Positions 1-9,153 of a stretch of 41,104 bases of DNA are shown here, piece by piece (the stretch's first letter is position 1; each line of letters starts with the position of its first letter). This DNA is from Deinococcus aerolatus. Lineage in GTDB: Bacteria; Deinococcota; Deinococci; Deinococcales; Deinococcaceae. A program made the translations under genes and the position numbers. The notes beneath the pieces are model-generated. The model was given only the letters and a program-made list of their open reading frames with translations. It ran no database searches and was not told the DNA's origin. The stretch is taken from contig NZ_BMOL01000023.1 of the NCBI RefSeq assembly GCF_014647055.1, positions 1 to 41,104 on the forward strand. Direction: 5' to 3'.

Positions 1-139
1 CTCGCTTGAGGCTCAGAAAAGATACAGGTCCGCTCCCCTCCTGTCAACCTCTCCTCCCTTACCTTTCATAAACACGTCTCCGAATGACCCAGATCTGTCC
101 GGCGCGCGGCGTATCAACGCCGCCAGCGCCCCCCTTGTC

Positions 140-1156
140 CTACAGCCCCGACAACGCAGTACGGGACTCGCGCAGCAGTTCGGACAGGCGCGACAGGCAG
201 CGGCTGTACTTCTTGGCGTAGGCGCCGTGGCGGTAGGCCTCGCCGAACAGGCTGCCCAGCGGCGCACCGGTAAACGCCGCACCCAGACCCAGGTTGTAGA
301 GCTTGTCGACGAAATGGACAAAACGCAGCGCGACGTTCTGGTCCGTCATCGGCACCAGTTCCTGCACGCCCACCGCACCCACGCCAGCCAGCAGTCCGGC
401 AAACCGGCTGGGATGAATCTTGAGCAGGTGGCGGTTGAGGTCACGGTGGCTCAGGATGGCCAGCGTCTCCGGGTTCTGCGCCGCCTGCCACGCCGCGTAT
501 TCCACCGCAGAAAACACATCCTCGGGGCGGGTTCCGCGCTGGCGGAAGTCGGGGCCGTCCAGGCGGCGCGTCTCGAAACGCTCTGCAATGCCCTGAATCT
601 GGCGCTGGAAGTCGCCCGCGTTGAACCGGCCCCGGCCCAGCGCACCAGGTTCGGTGTTGCTGGTGGCGACCACCGATGTTCCGCCGGGCATCAGCTGACC
701 CAGAAAGGTGTTGGCCATGTGGGTGTTGCCGGGGTCATCGAGTTCGAACTCGTCGATCAGCAGCAGGTCATGGCTCCGGAAGGCGTCCACAGCACGGGTC
801 ATGCCCAGCGCGCCGATCAGGTACATCAGGTCCTGAAAGCTCATGATCGCGCGCGTGCCGTCCGAGGCGTGGTACGCGCTGGCCAGCAGGTGGGTCTTGC
901 CCACGCCGAAGCCGCCGTCCAGATACAGGCCCTTTCCCTCGGGGCGGCGGCGACGGAACAGCCGCAGGCCACCGGGCCTGTGCTGGGCCGTCTCCACGAA
1001 GGCCTGGAGGCTGTCGCGCGCCTCCGCCTGACTGACATATTCGGGGTTGGGGCGATACGTCCCGAAGCGCACATCCTCAAAGCGGGCGCTGGGCGCGAGT
1101 TCAGCCGTGAGTGCAGCGGGATCGGGGGCCGGATTGCGGGTGAGCAGGTCGATCAT
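140..1156 (-). CDS. zapE: AFG1/ZapE family P-loop ATPase
   Basis: A 338-residue AAA-type ATPase of the AFG1-like (ZapE) family; in proteobacteria ZapE acts at the division ring, while mitochondrial AFG1 helps turn over membrane proteins. Seen: Walker A GGFGVGKTH near residue 85, Walker B LLLIDEFELDD about 50 residues later, sensor-1-like VATSNT, and an arginine-rich RFETRRL typical of the family. I start at the ATG at 1156, which has GAAAGGG just upstream; the frame stays open 28 codons further but without a family match. The S4-domain gene lies 117 bp upstream on the same strand. The family is certain; a role in division is transferred from proteobacteria and less sure here. Confidence 0.85.
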   Translation of the reverse strand: MIDLLTRNPAPDPAALTAELAPSARFEDVRFGTYRPNPEYVSQAEARDSLQAFVETAQHRPGGLRLFRRRRPEGKGLYLDGGFGVGKTHLLASAYHASDGTRAIMSFQDLMYLIGALGMTRAVDAFRSHDLLLIDEFELDDPGNTHMANTFLGQLMPGGTSVVATSNTEPGALGRGRFNAGDFQRQIQGIAERFETRRLDGPDFRQRGTRPEDVFSAVEYAAWQAAQNPETLAILSHRDLNRHLLKIHPSRFAGLLAGVGAVGVQELVPMTDQNVALRFVHFVDKLYNLGLGAAFTGAPLGSLFGEAYRHGAYAKKYSRCLSRLSELLRESRTALSGL

Positions 1157-1273
1157 GACTGCGCCCTTTCCATGTCCGGTTGAGAGGTCCCCGGGGTCAT
1201 GGCCTTCCTGGTGGCTCCAGCGCCTGACCTTCTCCACCATTCCCAGGACATCAGAAGGAAACGCGGCATGGGG

Positions 1274-1972
1274 CTACCGGTGGACTTCAAGTTCCACCTT
1301 GTAGTTGCCGCGCCGCGTCTCACTGACCACGCGCTTGAAGTCGATACGGCCCAGCCCGTCGGCGCTGAGGCTGTCGCCCTCGCGGATGTCGCTGCTGGCG
1401 CGGGCCGGGCCGCCGTTGAGTCTGACCTTGCCCCCGTCGATGCCCTGCTGGAAGTACGCGCGGCTGACACCGAAGCCCTTGGCCCCCACCACGTCCACCC
1501 GCATGGACGGCACCACCACTTCACGGATCTTGCTGCCCCGGCCGGCTGTCTCGCCAACCTCCTCAACCTCAATGTCGCGCCCGCCCAGCGTGGTCAGGGC
1601 TTCGAGGGTCTGGGCCGCCTTGCCGCTGGCGGCGATCAGGAAGCTGCCGCGTTCCTCGCGCACGTCGCCGAGCTGCTCCTCGTTCAGCTCCAGGCGGCGC
1701 AGTTGCACCAGGAAATCCTGCTCGTCCCACGCGGGGGCAGCCTGGGCCGGGGTCAGGCGCAGCACGGTCACGCCCGCATCGACCTCGGGAATGTGGGCGG
1801 GGTGCAGGGTCAGGACCACCCGGCGCGCGTCGGGAAAGCCCCCGGCGATGCGGTGGCGCAGGTCTTCCTCATTCAGCAGGCGGCGGTCGATCTCGTCGCC
1901 GTCCATGAATCCGGTGCGGACCACGCGGCCTCCCCGCGCCTGGGCCACCAATGTCGACAGTTTCTGCTTCAT
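1274..1972 (-). CDS. S4-domain RNA-binding protein (YlmH-like)
   Basis: A 232-residue protein resembling the YlmH family: an N-terminal alpha/beta region and a C-terminal S4 RNA-binding domain (SRAYFQQGIDGGKVRLNG, then IREGDSLSADG and a final GRIDF..SETRRGNYKVELE). YlmH proteins sit near division genes in Gram-positives and at least one acts on stalled ribosomes. The ATG at 1972 is chosen because a TATCCT -10 box (1985-1980) ends 7 bases before it, so the mRNA is probably leaderless; an upstream in-frame ATG at 2065 would add 31 residues of unrelated composition. It is divergent from ruvB and probably co-transcribed with the downstream ATPase. Confidence 0.85.
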   Translation of the reverse strand: MKQKLSTLVAQARGGRVVRTGFMDGDEIDRRLLNEEDLRHRIAGGFPDARRVVLTLHPAHIPEVDAGVTVLRLTPAQAAPAWDEQDFLVQLRRLELNEEQLGDVREERGSFLIAASGKAAQTLEALTTLGGRDIEVEEVGETAGRGSKIREVVVPSMRVDVVGAKGFGVSRAYFQQGIDGGKVRLNGGPARASSDIREGDSLSADGLGRIDFKRVVSETRRGNYKVELEVHR

Positions 1973-1979
1973 GTCCGGC

Positions 1980-1985
1980 AGGATA
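1980..1985 (-). promoter_or_regulatory. -10 box of leaderless S4-protein mRNA
   Basis: TATCCT on the minus strand, 7 bases before the ATG at 1972. No convincing -35 is seen. The distance fits a transcript beginning at the start codon. Confidence 0.5.
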
Positions 1986-2180
1986 GTGCGTGGACCAGAG
2001 GCGAATGGAGCATCGGGACAGATCATTTCCTGGCCGTATTCCCCGCCAAACATCCCGCCGGCCATGCCTGGACCGGACGCCAGCGGATGCGGAGCGTCGG
2101 GTCAGTGCGCGAAATCCTGTCCCCACAGAGCGGAACGCCAGCCTCACCCCATTCTGCCCTTTCCGAAACCGCACCCCCAG

Positions 2181-2209
2181 TTTCGCGCTGAGCGAAATTA
2201 GGCTAAACT
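2181..2209 (+). promoter_or_regulatory. ruvB promoter with 17-bp palindrome over the -35
   Basis: The -10 is TAAACT (2204-2209). Seventeen bases upstream the -35 position holds TTTCGC (2181-2186), which is the left arm of a perfect palindrome TTTCGC-gctga-GCGAAA (2181-2197). Further TTTCG/CGAAA elements lie upstream (TTTCCGAAA at 2160-2168, GCGAAAT at 2109-2115). The placement is that of a repressor operator. It is not the radiation/desiccation response motif TTATGTCATTGACATAA: only 7 of 17 bases agree. Confidence 0.55.
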
Positions 2210-2215
2210 GTGGAC

Positions 2216-3211
<996 letters not shown>

Positions 3212-3217
3212 AGATGT

Positions 3218-3246
3218 CCCAGCCGAAACGTCTTTGACTGGCTGGG
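3218..3246 (+). terminator. Hairpin after ruvB, possible terminator
   Basis: CCCAGCC (3218-3224) and GGCTGGG (3240-3246) form a 7-bp stem with a 15-base loop, 6 bases after the ruvB stop. There is no T-run, so intrinsic termination is doubtful. Confidence 0.35.
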
Positions 3247-3255
3247 AGTGCTCTG

Positions 3256-3763
3256 ATGCTGCTTATTCCGCTTGGGCTGGTGGCGGTCTCTATCTGACAG
3301 GCCGGGCTTGACCTGCAAAGTCCGGCCTCCGCGCGACAGTGGATCATGGTCTGCTCACGCAGCCATACCGACGTTGACTGCAAGGCTGCGGCGCGCGTCA
3401 CACGTGATGTGGACGGCCCGCTGGTTTTCCTTTACCCCAACATGGGGACAGCGAGATCGCAGCTGCACTGATCGATCGCCTGAAAGGGTCACGTCTCCTC
3501 GCCGCAGGAGCTGGAAGCCGTGGCCCGCACCAACCTGTTTCCCATTGCAAGCCTGACCGCAGGACCCGTGGTCTCGCTGGATGGTCAGGAACGGCAAGAG
3601 GTATGTGGCCCGCCGAGTGAGCAACCAGCCTGCCGATGTCCTGGCCCAGCGGTCTAGCCTGCAGAATCAGCCCCGCTCAGCCGGGGAAGGCGCGGTGTAT
3701 TCGGTCGTTGATCCACGGTACAGCGATCCGCGCGGCCTGCCCTTCTTTTTGCCCCTGCGATAA
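3256..3763 (+). pseudogene. Decayed gene for a secreted or membrane-anchored protein
   Basis: No single frame is open, but joining frames gives a coherent protein of about 165 residues. Frame 1 from ATG 3256 begins with a hydrophobic MLLIPLGLVAVS, meets a TGA at 3295, then reads AGLDLQSPASARQWIMVCS and GPLVFLYPNM. Frame 3 continues from about 3447 with SEIAAALIDRLKGS. Frame 1 resumes at 3490 with SSPQELEAVARTNLFPIASL. Frame 2 from about 3580 ends SVVDPRYSDPRGLPFFLPLR and a stop at 3763. That means at least three frameshifts and one nonsense change. The family is not recognised. Sequencing error in one place is possible; four independent lesions favour real decay. Confidence 0.5.
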
Positions 3764-3778
3764 ACACCTGGGGACCGC

Positions 3779-3784
3779 TACACT
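3779..3784 (+). promoter_or_regulatory. -10 box of leaderless ArsC-like gene mRNA
   Basis: TACACT, 7 bases before the ATG at 3792. It fits the leaderless pattern seen through the window. Confidence 0.55.
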
Positions 3785-3791
3785 TTTCCCC

Positions 3792-4151
3792 ATGAGCGCC
3801 CCTCAGGTTCAGGTCTTCGGCACCAAGAAAAGCAAGGAAACCCGCGCCGCCGAACGGTTTTTCAAGGAGCGTGGGGTCAAGATCCATCTGGTGGACCTGA
3901 CGCAGCGTCCGATAGCGAAGGGCGAACTGACGCGCTTCGTTCAGAAGTTCGGGCTGAATGCCCTGCTGGACCTGGAAGGCAAGGCGTACGAGCGCAGCAA
4001 TCTGGCGTACCTGCGGACCACCGAGGAGGGCATCATCGCCAAAGTCATCGAGACGCCCGAACTGCTGCGCCTTCCGCTGGTGCGCGGCGGCAAGGTCCTG
4101 AGCGTGGGCGAGGATCTGGAAGGCTGGAAGGCCATGCTGGAGCCGGTGTAA
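3792..4151 (+). CDS. ArsC/Spx-fold protein lacking the catalytic cysteine
   Basis: A 119-residue thioredoxin-fold protein of the arsenate reductase (ArsC/Spx/YffB) superfamily. The fold signature is clear: N-terminal VQVFGTKKSKETRAAERFF, middle ELTRFVQKFG and LLDLEGKAYERSNL, and the C-terminal RLPLVRGGKVLSVGEDLEGW in place of the usual RPIV..G..L.G. The position that holds the redox or catalytic Cys in ArsC is serine here (KKSKET), and the protein has no cysteine at all. Arsenate reduction by the usual thiol route is therefore unlikely; a structural or regulatory role is inferred. Its TAA stop overlaps the ATG of the epimerase gene, so the two are translationally coupled. Confidence 0.8.
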   Translation: MSAPQVQVFGTKKSKETRAAERFFKERGVKIHLVDLTQRPIAKGELTRFVQKFGLNALLDLEGKAYERSNLAYLRTTEEGIIAKVIETPELLRLPLVRGGKVLSVGEDLEGWKAMLEPV

Positions 4152-5239
4152 TGCCCCCTGACCTTGAGACGCGGCGCTGGGGCACGCTTCCGGGCGGCCA
4201 GGAGGTGCGGCTTTTCGTTCTGCATGCCCCGAACGGCCTGAGTGTCACGCTGGGCGAGTACGGCGCGCGGCTGCTGCGGGTGCAGGTGCCGGATCGGCAC
4301 GGCGTGCCCGGCGACGTGCTGCTGGGCCACCCCGAACTGAGCGCCTACCTGGAGCAGGAGGACGCGCTGTATTTCGGCGCGACGGTGGGCCGGGTCGCTA
4401 ACCGCATCGCGCGCGGCCGCTTCACGCTGGACGACGCGGCGTACCGGCTGGCCGTCAACAATCCGCCCAATCACCTGCACGGCGGCCCCGGCGGCTTTCA
4501 CGCAGTGCGCTGGGTGGGCGAACCCTTTTCGGGGAACGGCGAGCGCGGGGTGCAGTTCCGGCGAACAAGCCCCGACGGTGAGGAGGGCTACCCCGGCACG
4601 CTGGAGGTGACCGCCCGCTACACCCTGAGTGGCGGGGGCTGGCTAACCCTGGACTGCTGGGCAGAGACTGACGCGCCCACACCCGTCAGCCTGACCAACC
4701 ACGCGTACTGGAATCTGGCGGACGGCGGCGCGGGGAGCGTCCTGGGCCACACGCTGACGCTGCCCGCCGATCAGTTTCTGGCGGTGGATGACACCGCGAT
4801 CCCCACGGCGGCGACGGAGGTGGCCGGAACTGCCTTCGATTTCCGCACGGCCAAACCGCTGGGCCAGGACATCGGCGGGTCTGACCCCCAGTTGCGGCAG
4901 GCGGGCGGCTACGATCACCACTTTGTGCTGCCAGACCACGCAGGCGAACTGCGCCGGGCCGCCACCCTCAGCGATCCCGGCAGCGGGCGTCAACTGGAGT
5001 TCTGGACCAGCGAGGCCGGCGTGCAACTGTACAGCGGCAACTTTCTGGGCGGCGGCGTGGTCGGCTGGAATGGGGCGCGCTACGGGCAGCACTCGGCGGT
5101 GTGCCTGGAAACCCAGCAGGCCCCCGACGCAGTGAACCAGCCCTGGCTGGATGGTCTGGATACGGGGTCACTCATCCTGCGCCCCGGCCAGCAGTACCAC
5201 ACCCGCATCCAGTGGCGGTTCTCGGCGCTGCCGGAATAG
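4151..5239 (+). CDS. galM: Aldose 1-epimerase (mutarotase)
   Basis: A 362-residue galactose mutarotase, which interconverts alpha and beta anomers of aldohexoses in the cytoplasm. Seen: [13 protein letters not shown] (substrate-binding Arg), [10 protein letters not shown] (conserved His), LTNHAYWNL (catalytic His), YDHHFVL, and [14 protein letters not shown] carrying the catalytic Glu near the C-terminus. The start overlaps the previous stop by one base (TAATG). The pairing with an ArsC-like gene suggests an operon but no shared pathway. Confidence 0.93.
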   Translation: MPPDLETRRWGTLPGGQEVRLFVLHAPNGLSVTLGEYGARLLRVQVPDRHGVPGDVLLGHPELSAYLEQEDALYFGATVGRVANRIARGRFTLDDAAYRLAVNNPPNHLHGGPGGFHAVRWVGEPFSGNGERGVQFRRTSPDGEEGYPGTLEVTARYTLSGGGWLTLDCWAETDAPTPVSLTNHAYWNLADGGAGSVLGHTLTLPADQFLAVDDTAIPTAATEVAGTAFDFRTAKPLGQDIGGSDPQLRQAGGYDHHFVLPDHAGELRRAATLSDPGSGRQLEFWTSEAGVQLYSGNFLGGGVVGWNGARYGQHSAVCLETQQAPDAVNQPWLDGLDTGSLILRPGQQYHTRIQWRFSALPE

Positions 5240-5319
5240 GAACTGCCCCGGCAGATCGGGCCTGTGGGGAGCTTTCGGCGCTGCCCCTCCGGCCCCGCCG
5301 CGCTACAGTCAGTGCTGCC

Positions 5320-6054
5320 ATGACTCCCTTCTCCAAGCTCCGTCTGACCGTCTGGAACGAGTACCGCCACGAACTGGAAAACCCGCTGGTCAGCGCCCAT
5401 TACCCGCAGGGCATCCACACCGTCCTGGCCGAGGGACTCCGGGCCCACGGCTTCGAACACGTTCAGACCGCCACGCTGGATCAGCCTGAACACGGCCTGA
5501 GCGACGAGGTGCTGGAACAGACCGACGTGATGCTGTGGTGGGGCCACAAGGCGCACGCCGACGTGTCCGATGACGTGGCCGCGAAGGTGGTGGCCCGCGT
5601 GCAAGGTGGCATGGGCCTGATCGTGCTGCACTCGGGGCATTTCAGTAAGCCGTTCAAGACGTTGATGGGCACCGGCTGTGACCTGAAATGGCGCGAGGCC
5701 GGCGAGAAGGAGCGGCTGTGGGTGGTTAATCCGGCGCATCCCGTCGCGCAGGGCGTGGGCGAGTTTATCGAGCTGGAGCACGAGGAGATGTACGGCGAGC
5801 ACTTCGACATTCCTGCTCCGGACGAGCTGGTCTTCGTGAGCTGGTTTGCGGGCGGCGAGGTGTTCCGCAGCGGCTGCACCTTCACGCGCGGCAGCGGCAA
5901 GATCTTCTACTTCCGCCCTGGCCACGAGACCTTCCCCACCTACCACCACCCGCAGATCCAGCAGGTGATCGCCAACGCCGCCCGCTGGGCCGCCCCCACC
6001 GCCAGTGCGCCGCGCTCGTTTGGTCACCGGCCCCAGCCTCTAGAGGCGCTATGA
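5320..6054 (+). CDS. ThuA-like (trehalose utilisation) domain protein
   Basis: A 244-residue protein of the ThuA-like class I glutamine amidotransferase-type fold, a family found with sugar-oxidising dehydrogenases. Seen: N-terminal [12 protein letters not shown], the strand-turn [25 protein letters not shown], and [19 protein letters not shown] near the end. Its final ATGA overlaps the start of the next gene, a Gfo/Idh/MocA dehydrogenase, so the pair is coupled. This parallels the rhizobial thuA-thuB pair, whose products convert trehalose or related disaccharides to 3-keto forms; the substrate here is not shown by sequence. A TACAGT box lies 10 bases before the ATG. Confidence 0.85.
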   Translation: MTPFSKLRLTVWNEYRHELENPLVSAHYPQGIHTVLAEGLRAHGFEHVQTATLDQPEHGLSDEVLEQTDVMLWWGHKAHADVSDDVAAKVVARVQGGMGLIVLHSGHFSKPFKTLMGTGCDLKWREAGEKERLWVVNPAHPVAQGVGEFIELEHEEMYGEHFDIPAPDELVFVSWFAGGEVFRSGCTFTRGSGKIFYFRPGHETFPTYHHPQIQQVIANAARWAAPTASAPRSFGHRPQPLEAL

Positions 6055-7067
6055 CCGACGCCCCGCTGAACGTCGGCATCATCGGTGCGGGGGCGATCTC
6101 ACAGCGGCACTTCGAGGGCTACAGCCACGCCGGGGCCATCGTGACGGCCTTCGCCGAGCCGCATGCCGGCACCCGTGCCCGGCGCGAGACCGAGTGGAAC
6201 GCGCGCGGTTACGCCGATTTCACGGCGCTGCTGGACGGCGGCGGGGTACAGGCGGTGAGCATCTGCACGCCCAACGCCTTCCACGCGCCCGCCGCCCTGG
6301 CCGCCCTGCGGCGCGGCATTCACGTGCTGTGCGAGAAACCGCTGTCGCTGGATCTGGCCGCCTGCGACGAGATGATCGCGGCGGCGCGGGAGGGCGGGGC
6401 CGTTCTTCAGACCGGCCACCACCTGCGCTCCAGCCCGCCCGTGCAGACGGCCCGGCGCCTGATTGATGAGGGCCGCATCGGGCGCGTGACCTTTATGCGG
6501 CTGCGGCAGGCCCACGACTGGGGCGGTGCGCCGGAAGTCCGCGGGGCCTTCGGCAGTCTGGCGGCGTCGGGCGGCGGCACCCTGCTGGACAACGGCTGCC
6601 ACATGATGGACCTGGCACGGCACCTCGGCGGCGACGTGGCCAGCATCTACGCCCGCATGGCCACGCTGAAATTCGACATTGAGGTCGAGGACACCAGCGT
6701 GGCCACCCTGGAATTCAGGAACGGCGGCTTTGCCAGCGTGGAAAACGCCTGGACGGCGACCGGCTGGGAGGAAAGTTTCGCCGTCTACGGCACCGAGGGT
6801 GCGCTGGAATGCAGCAACCGCCTGGGCAAATCCAGGCTGCGCTTTGTCCACCGCGAGTCCGGCTTCGGGCAGTGGGGCCAGACCGACGAGACGTGGTACG
6901 ACTATGCCACGCCCGACAATGCCCATCTGCGCGGCGTCGTGGCCTTTGTGCAGAGCATCCAGCAGGGCACGCCTGTGGTCTGCACCGGCGAGGACGGCCG
7001 CGAGAGCGTGCGGCTGGTGCTGGGCGGCTACGAGAGCGCGCGGACAGGGCTGCCGGTTCGCTGGTAA
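6051..7067 (+). CDS. Gfo/Idh/MocA family oxidoreductase (ThuB-like partner)
   Basis: A 338-residue NAD(P)-dependent sugar or inositol-type dehydrogenase. The Rossmann nucleotide loop is [16 protein letters not shown] at residues 9-24, the family EKP motif is [11 protein letters not shown], and the second domain has [22 protein letters not shown] with the catalytic-type Asp and His. It shares four bases (ATGA) with the upstream ThuA-like gene, implying a common pathway such as oxidation of a disaccharide to its keto form. Specificity within this large family cannot be read from sequence. Confidence 0.9.
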   Translation: MTDAPLNVGIIGAGAISQRHFEGYSHAGAIVTAFAEPHAGTRARRETEWNARGYADFTALLDGGGVQAVSICTPNAFHAPAALAALRRGIHVLCEKPLSLDLAACDEMIAAAREGGAVLQTGHHLRSSPPVQTARRLIDEGRIGRVTFMRLRQAHDWGGAPEVRGAFGSLAASGGGTLLDNGCHMMDLARHLGGDVASIYARMATLKFDIEVEDTSVATLEFRNGGFASVENAWTATGWEESFAVYGTEGALECSNRLGKSRLRFVHRESGFGQWGQTDETWYDYATPDNAHLRGVVAFVQSIQQGTPVVCTGEDGRESVRLVLGGYESARTGLPVRW

Positions 7068-7167
7068 GCCCGCCCCGGCAACACCGCGGAGCAAGAGGAC
7101 GCAGCCGCGCCTCAACACGGAAGAACCCCAGGCTGGTGCCCAGGGTCCAGGTCGGGCCTGCGGGGGC

Positions 7168-8289
7168 TCAGTCGCCCCTAAAAATCTTGCCCACCTTGCC
7201 CAGGAAGCCCTCGTGCTTCTCATTGACCTCGTCGCCCACGGCGCGGGCGTAGGCCAGCAGGGCTTCGCGGGCTTCGGGCGACAGCTCCCTGGGTTTCGGC
7301 ACGGTGATGTCGTATTCCACGATCAGGTCACCGCTGCCGCGTCCCTGCAGGCGGGGCATGCCCTGACCCGTCAAGCGGTGCAGTTCGCCGTGCTGGGTGC
7401 CGGGTTTGACCTCCACCACCTGCTCGCCGTCCAGCGTGGGCACCGTGACGTGGCCGCCCAGCGCCGCCTTGGCAAACCCGATCCTGGCCGGGTAGATCAG
7501 GTGCTCCTGCTCCCGGCGCAGCTCCGGGTGGCTTTCCATCTCGATATGCACGTACAGGTCACCGTTGCCGCCCGGTCCCTCGTTGCCCATGCCCGACACC
7601 CGGATGCGGTAGCCCTCGTCAATACCGCGCGGCAGTTTGACAGCCACCTTCTCGGCCTTCAGGGTGCGCCCACGCCCCTTGCAGACGGTGCAGGGGTCCT
7701 GGATGATCTGGCCCTCGCCGCGGCAGGTGGGGCAGGGCTGCTGGGTCTCCACCACGCCGAAGATGGTGCGGGCCTGGGCACGCACCGCCCCCGCGCCGGA
7801 GCAGGTGGAGCAGGTCTTGGCCGGCTTGCCGCCGGGTTCGGTCCTGCTGCCGTGGCAGTGCTCACACTGGGTCAGGCGGTCGACGACCACCTCGACCTCC
7901 TCGCCCGCACGGGCCTGCAGCAGCGTGACTTGAACTTCCGTCTCCAGGTCGTCGCCGCGCGCCGGGCCGCGCCGCCCCCGCCCCCCGGCCATGCCGCCGA
8001 ACAGCTGCTCGAAGATGTCCATGGGGTCAAAGCCCGCGCCGCCCATGCCGCCGAAGGGGTCCCCACCCGGCATGCCTGCGCCCGGCGCTGACCCGAAGCG
8101 GTCATAGTGAGAGCGCTTCTCGGCATCACTGAGGACCGAGTAGGCCTCGCTGATCTGCGCGAATTTCTCGTGTGCGCCCTCTTCCTTGTTGCGGTCAGGG
8201 TGGTACTTGAGGGCCAGCTTGCGGTAGGCAGATTTAATCTCGTCGGCGCCTGCGGTCCGGGCCACGCCCAGCAGTTCGTAATAATCCAT
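7168..8289 (-). CDS. dnaJ: Chaperone DnaJ
   Basis: Full-length type I J-protein, 373 residues, which stimulates DnaK ATPase and delivers unfolded clients. Seen in order: J-domain [20 protein letters not shown] with the HPD motif (KYHPDRN), a Gly/Phe-rich linker with [12 protein letters not shown], four zinc motifs (CEHCHG, CSTCSG, CPTCRG, CTVCKG), then the C-terminal client-binding region. I choose the ATG at 8289, giving MDYYELLG; the frame extends 7 codons further. dnaK and grpE are not adjacent. It converges on the Gfo/Idh/MocA gene with a 100-bp gap. Confidence 0.97.
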   Translation of the reverse strand: MDYYELLGVARTAGADEIKSAYRKLALKYHPDRNKEEGAHEKFAQISEAYSVLSDAEKRSHYDRFGSAPGAGMPGGDPFGGMGGAGFDPMDIFEQLFGGMAGGRGRRGPARGDDLETEVQVTLLQARAGEEVEVVVDRLTQCEHCHGSRTEPGGKPAKTCSTCSGAGAVRAQARTIFGVVETQQPCPTCRGEGQIIQDPCTVCKGRGRTLKAEKVAVKLPRGIDEGYRIRVSGMGNEGPGGNGDLYVHIEMESHPELRREQEHLIYPARIGFAKAALGGHVTVPTLDGEQVVEVKPGTQHGELHRLTGQGMPRLQGRGSGDLIVEYDITVPKPRELSPEAREALLAYARAVGDEVNEKHEGFLGKVGKIFRGD

Positions 8290-8502
8290 GTGTCGTATTC
8301 CGCCGGGCACCCTTCAATTCTGCAGTCATCGCTGACCGTGGGGCGCCGGGCCTCCGCCCGACAGGTTAACATGACCACACTCAGGAAAAGTAGTCGCGGC
8401 GCAGTCTGCAACCGGCAGGTGTGGCCCGGCGGCCACGCTCCTCTACCCGCCGCCCAGGGCAAGGGGGCGGGTCCGCCCTGCACCCGGTGCAAGAATTTTT
8501 GC

Positions 8503-8531
8503 TTGACACCCCAGTCTCGCCTTTGTAAGAT
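8503..8531 (+). promoter_or_regulatory. Sigma-70 promoter of the urate operon
   Basis: TTGACA at 8503-8508 and TAAGAT at 8526-8531 with a 17-base spacer: the strongest consensus promoter in the window. Predicted start is about 8538, giving a leader of some 55 bases. Confidence 0.85.
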
Positions 8532-8543
8532 GCGGAGGTCCAA

Positions 8544-8563
8544 ATAGTTAGTCATCTAAGTAT
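8544..8563 (+). promoter_or_regulatory. Putative MarR-type operator of the urate operon
   Basis: ATAGTTAGTCATCTAAGTAT is an imperfect palindrome (14 of 20 bases symmetric, core TTAG-tcat-CTAA) starting about 6 bases after the predicted transcription start. Known: in D. radiodurans the MarR-family repressor HucR binds a pseudopalindrome next to the uricase gene and is released by urate. Inference: this is the equivalent site here, although no hucR homologue lies in the window. Confidence 0.55.
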
Positions 8564-8593
8564 TTCTGCTGCCCGATCCGCCGGAGGTGTCTC

Positions 8594-9142
8594 TTGACCC
8601 AAAGTCCTGTCCATGTTGACCGCCTGAGCCTCGAAGAGGTGAACGCCCTGAGCACCGACGCCTTCACCAGATACTTTGCCGGGGTGCTAGAGCACTCGCC
8701 GCAGTATGCGCAGGCCGCCGCCGCCCAGCGCCCGTTCCGCAGCGTGGAGGACGTGGCCGACGCCTTCAGGGCCGCCGTGCAGGCCGACACCGAGAGCGCC
8801 CAGCTTGGGCTGATCCGCGCCCACCCGGATCTGGCGGGCAAGGCGGCGCTGGCCGGGGAGCTGACTGCCGAGAGTGCCCACGAACAGGCCTCGGCGGGTC
8901 TGGACCGCCTGAGCCCCGAGGAGTTTGCCGAGTTCGGACGGCTGAACGCCGCCTACCACGAGAAGTTTGACCTGCCCTACGTGGTGTGCGTGCGCGAGAA
9001 CGATAAAGGCAGCATCTTCGAGGGGGCCAGGCGGCGGCTGGCAAACACCCCGGAGCAGGAGCGGGCCGCCGCGCTGCACGAGATCAGCCGGATCGCCCGG
9101 CTGCGCGTTCTGGACCTGGTTGCCGGCGGCGACGGGACATAA
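8594..9142 (+). CDS. uraD: 2-oxo-4-hydroxy-4-carboxy-5-ureidoimidazoline decarboxylase
   Basis: OHCU decarboxylase, 182 residues, the last step of the urate-to-(S)-allantoin route, stereospecifically decarboxylating OHCU. Seen: GLIRAHPDLAGKAAL with the catalytic His in the HPDL motif, EQASAGLDRLSPEEF, and NAAYHEKFDLPYVVCVRENDK. It uses a TTG start at 8594, supported by GGAGGT at 8583-8588; no in-frame ATG is better placed. It is first in a tight operon with uricase and HIU hydrolase and follows a consensus promoter with an operator-like palindrome. Confidence 0.93.
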   Translation: MTQSPVHVDRLSLEEVNALSTDAFTRYFAGVLEHSPQYAQAAAAQRPFRSVEDVADAFRAAVQADTESAQLGLIRAHPDLAGKAALAGELTAESAHEQASAGLDRLSPEEFAEFGRLNAAYHEKFDLPYVVCVRENDKGSIFEGARRRLANTPEQERAAALHEISRIARLRVLDLVAGGDGT

Positions 9143-9153
9143 GGGAGTGGCAC

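Larger units (their letters stand above)
8290..8593. other. Intergenic region between dnaJ and the urate operon
   Basis: About 300 bp between divergent genes. It holds the urate operon promoter and operator (described separately) and a near-palindrome GCAAGAATTTTTGC (8489-8502, 12 of 14 bases symmetric) that abuts the -35 and could be an activator site or an AT-rich UP-like element. I see no RNA gene or ORF worth calling. Confidence 0.5.

Noticed and set aside
1..139. Possible gene or RNA at the left edge
   Set aside because: No ORF of normal composition, hairpin or promoter could be supported in these 139 bases.
1157..1273. A 38-codon ORF before zapE that ends in an ATGA overlap, as a third mini-ORF
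   Set aside because: It has no promoter box and lies within a longer shadow frame of the S4 gene; the zapE start has its own GAAAGGG.
2181..2197. RDRM (DdrO/IrrE-controlled motif) at ruvB
   Set aside because: Only 7 of 17 bases match TTATGTCATTGACATAA. The palindrome is real but different.
5304..5323. A three-codon GTG mini-ORF (GTG CTG CCA TGA) overlapping the ThuA-like start
   Set aside because: The GTG is only 2 bases after the -10, upstream of where transcription would begin.
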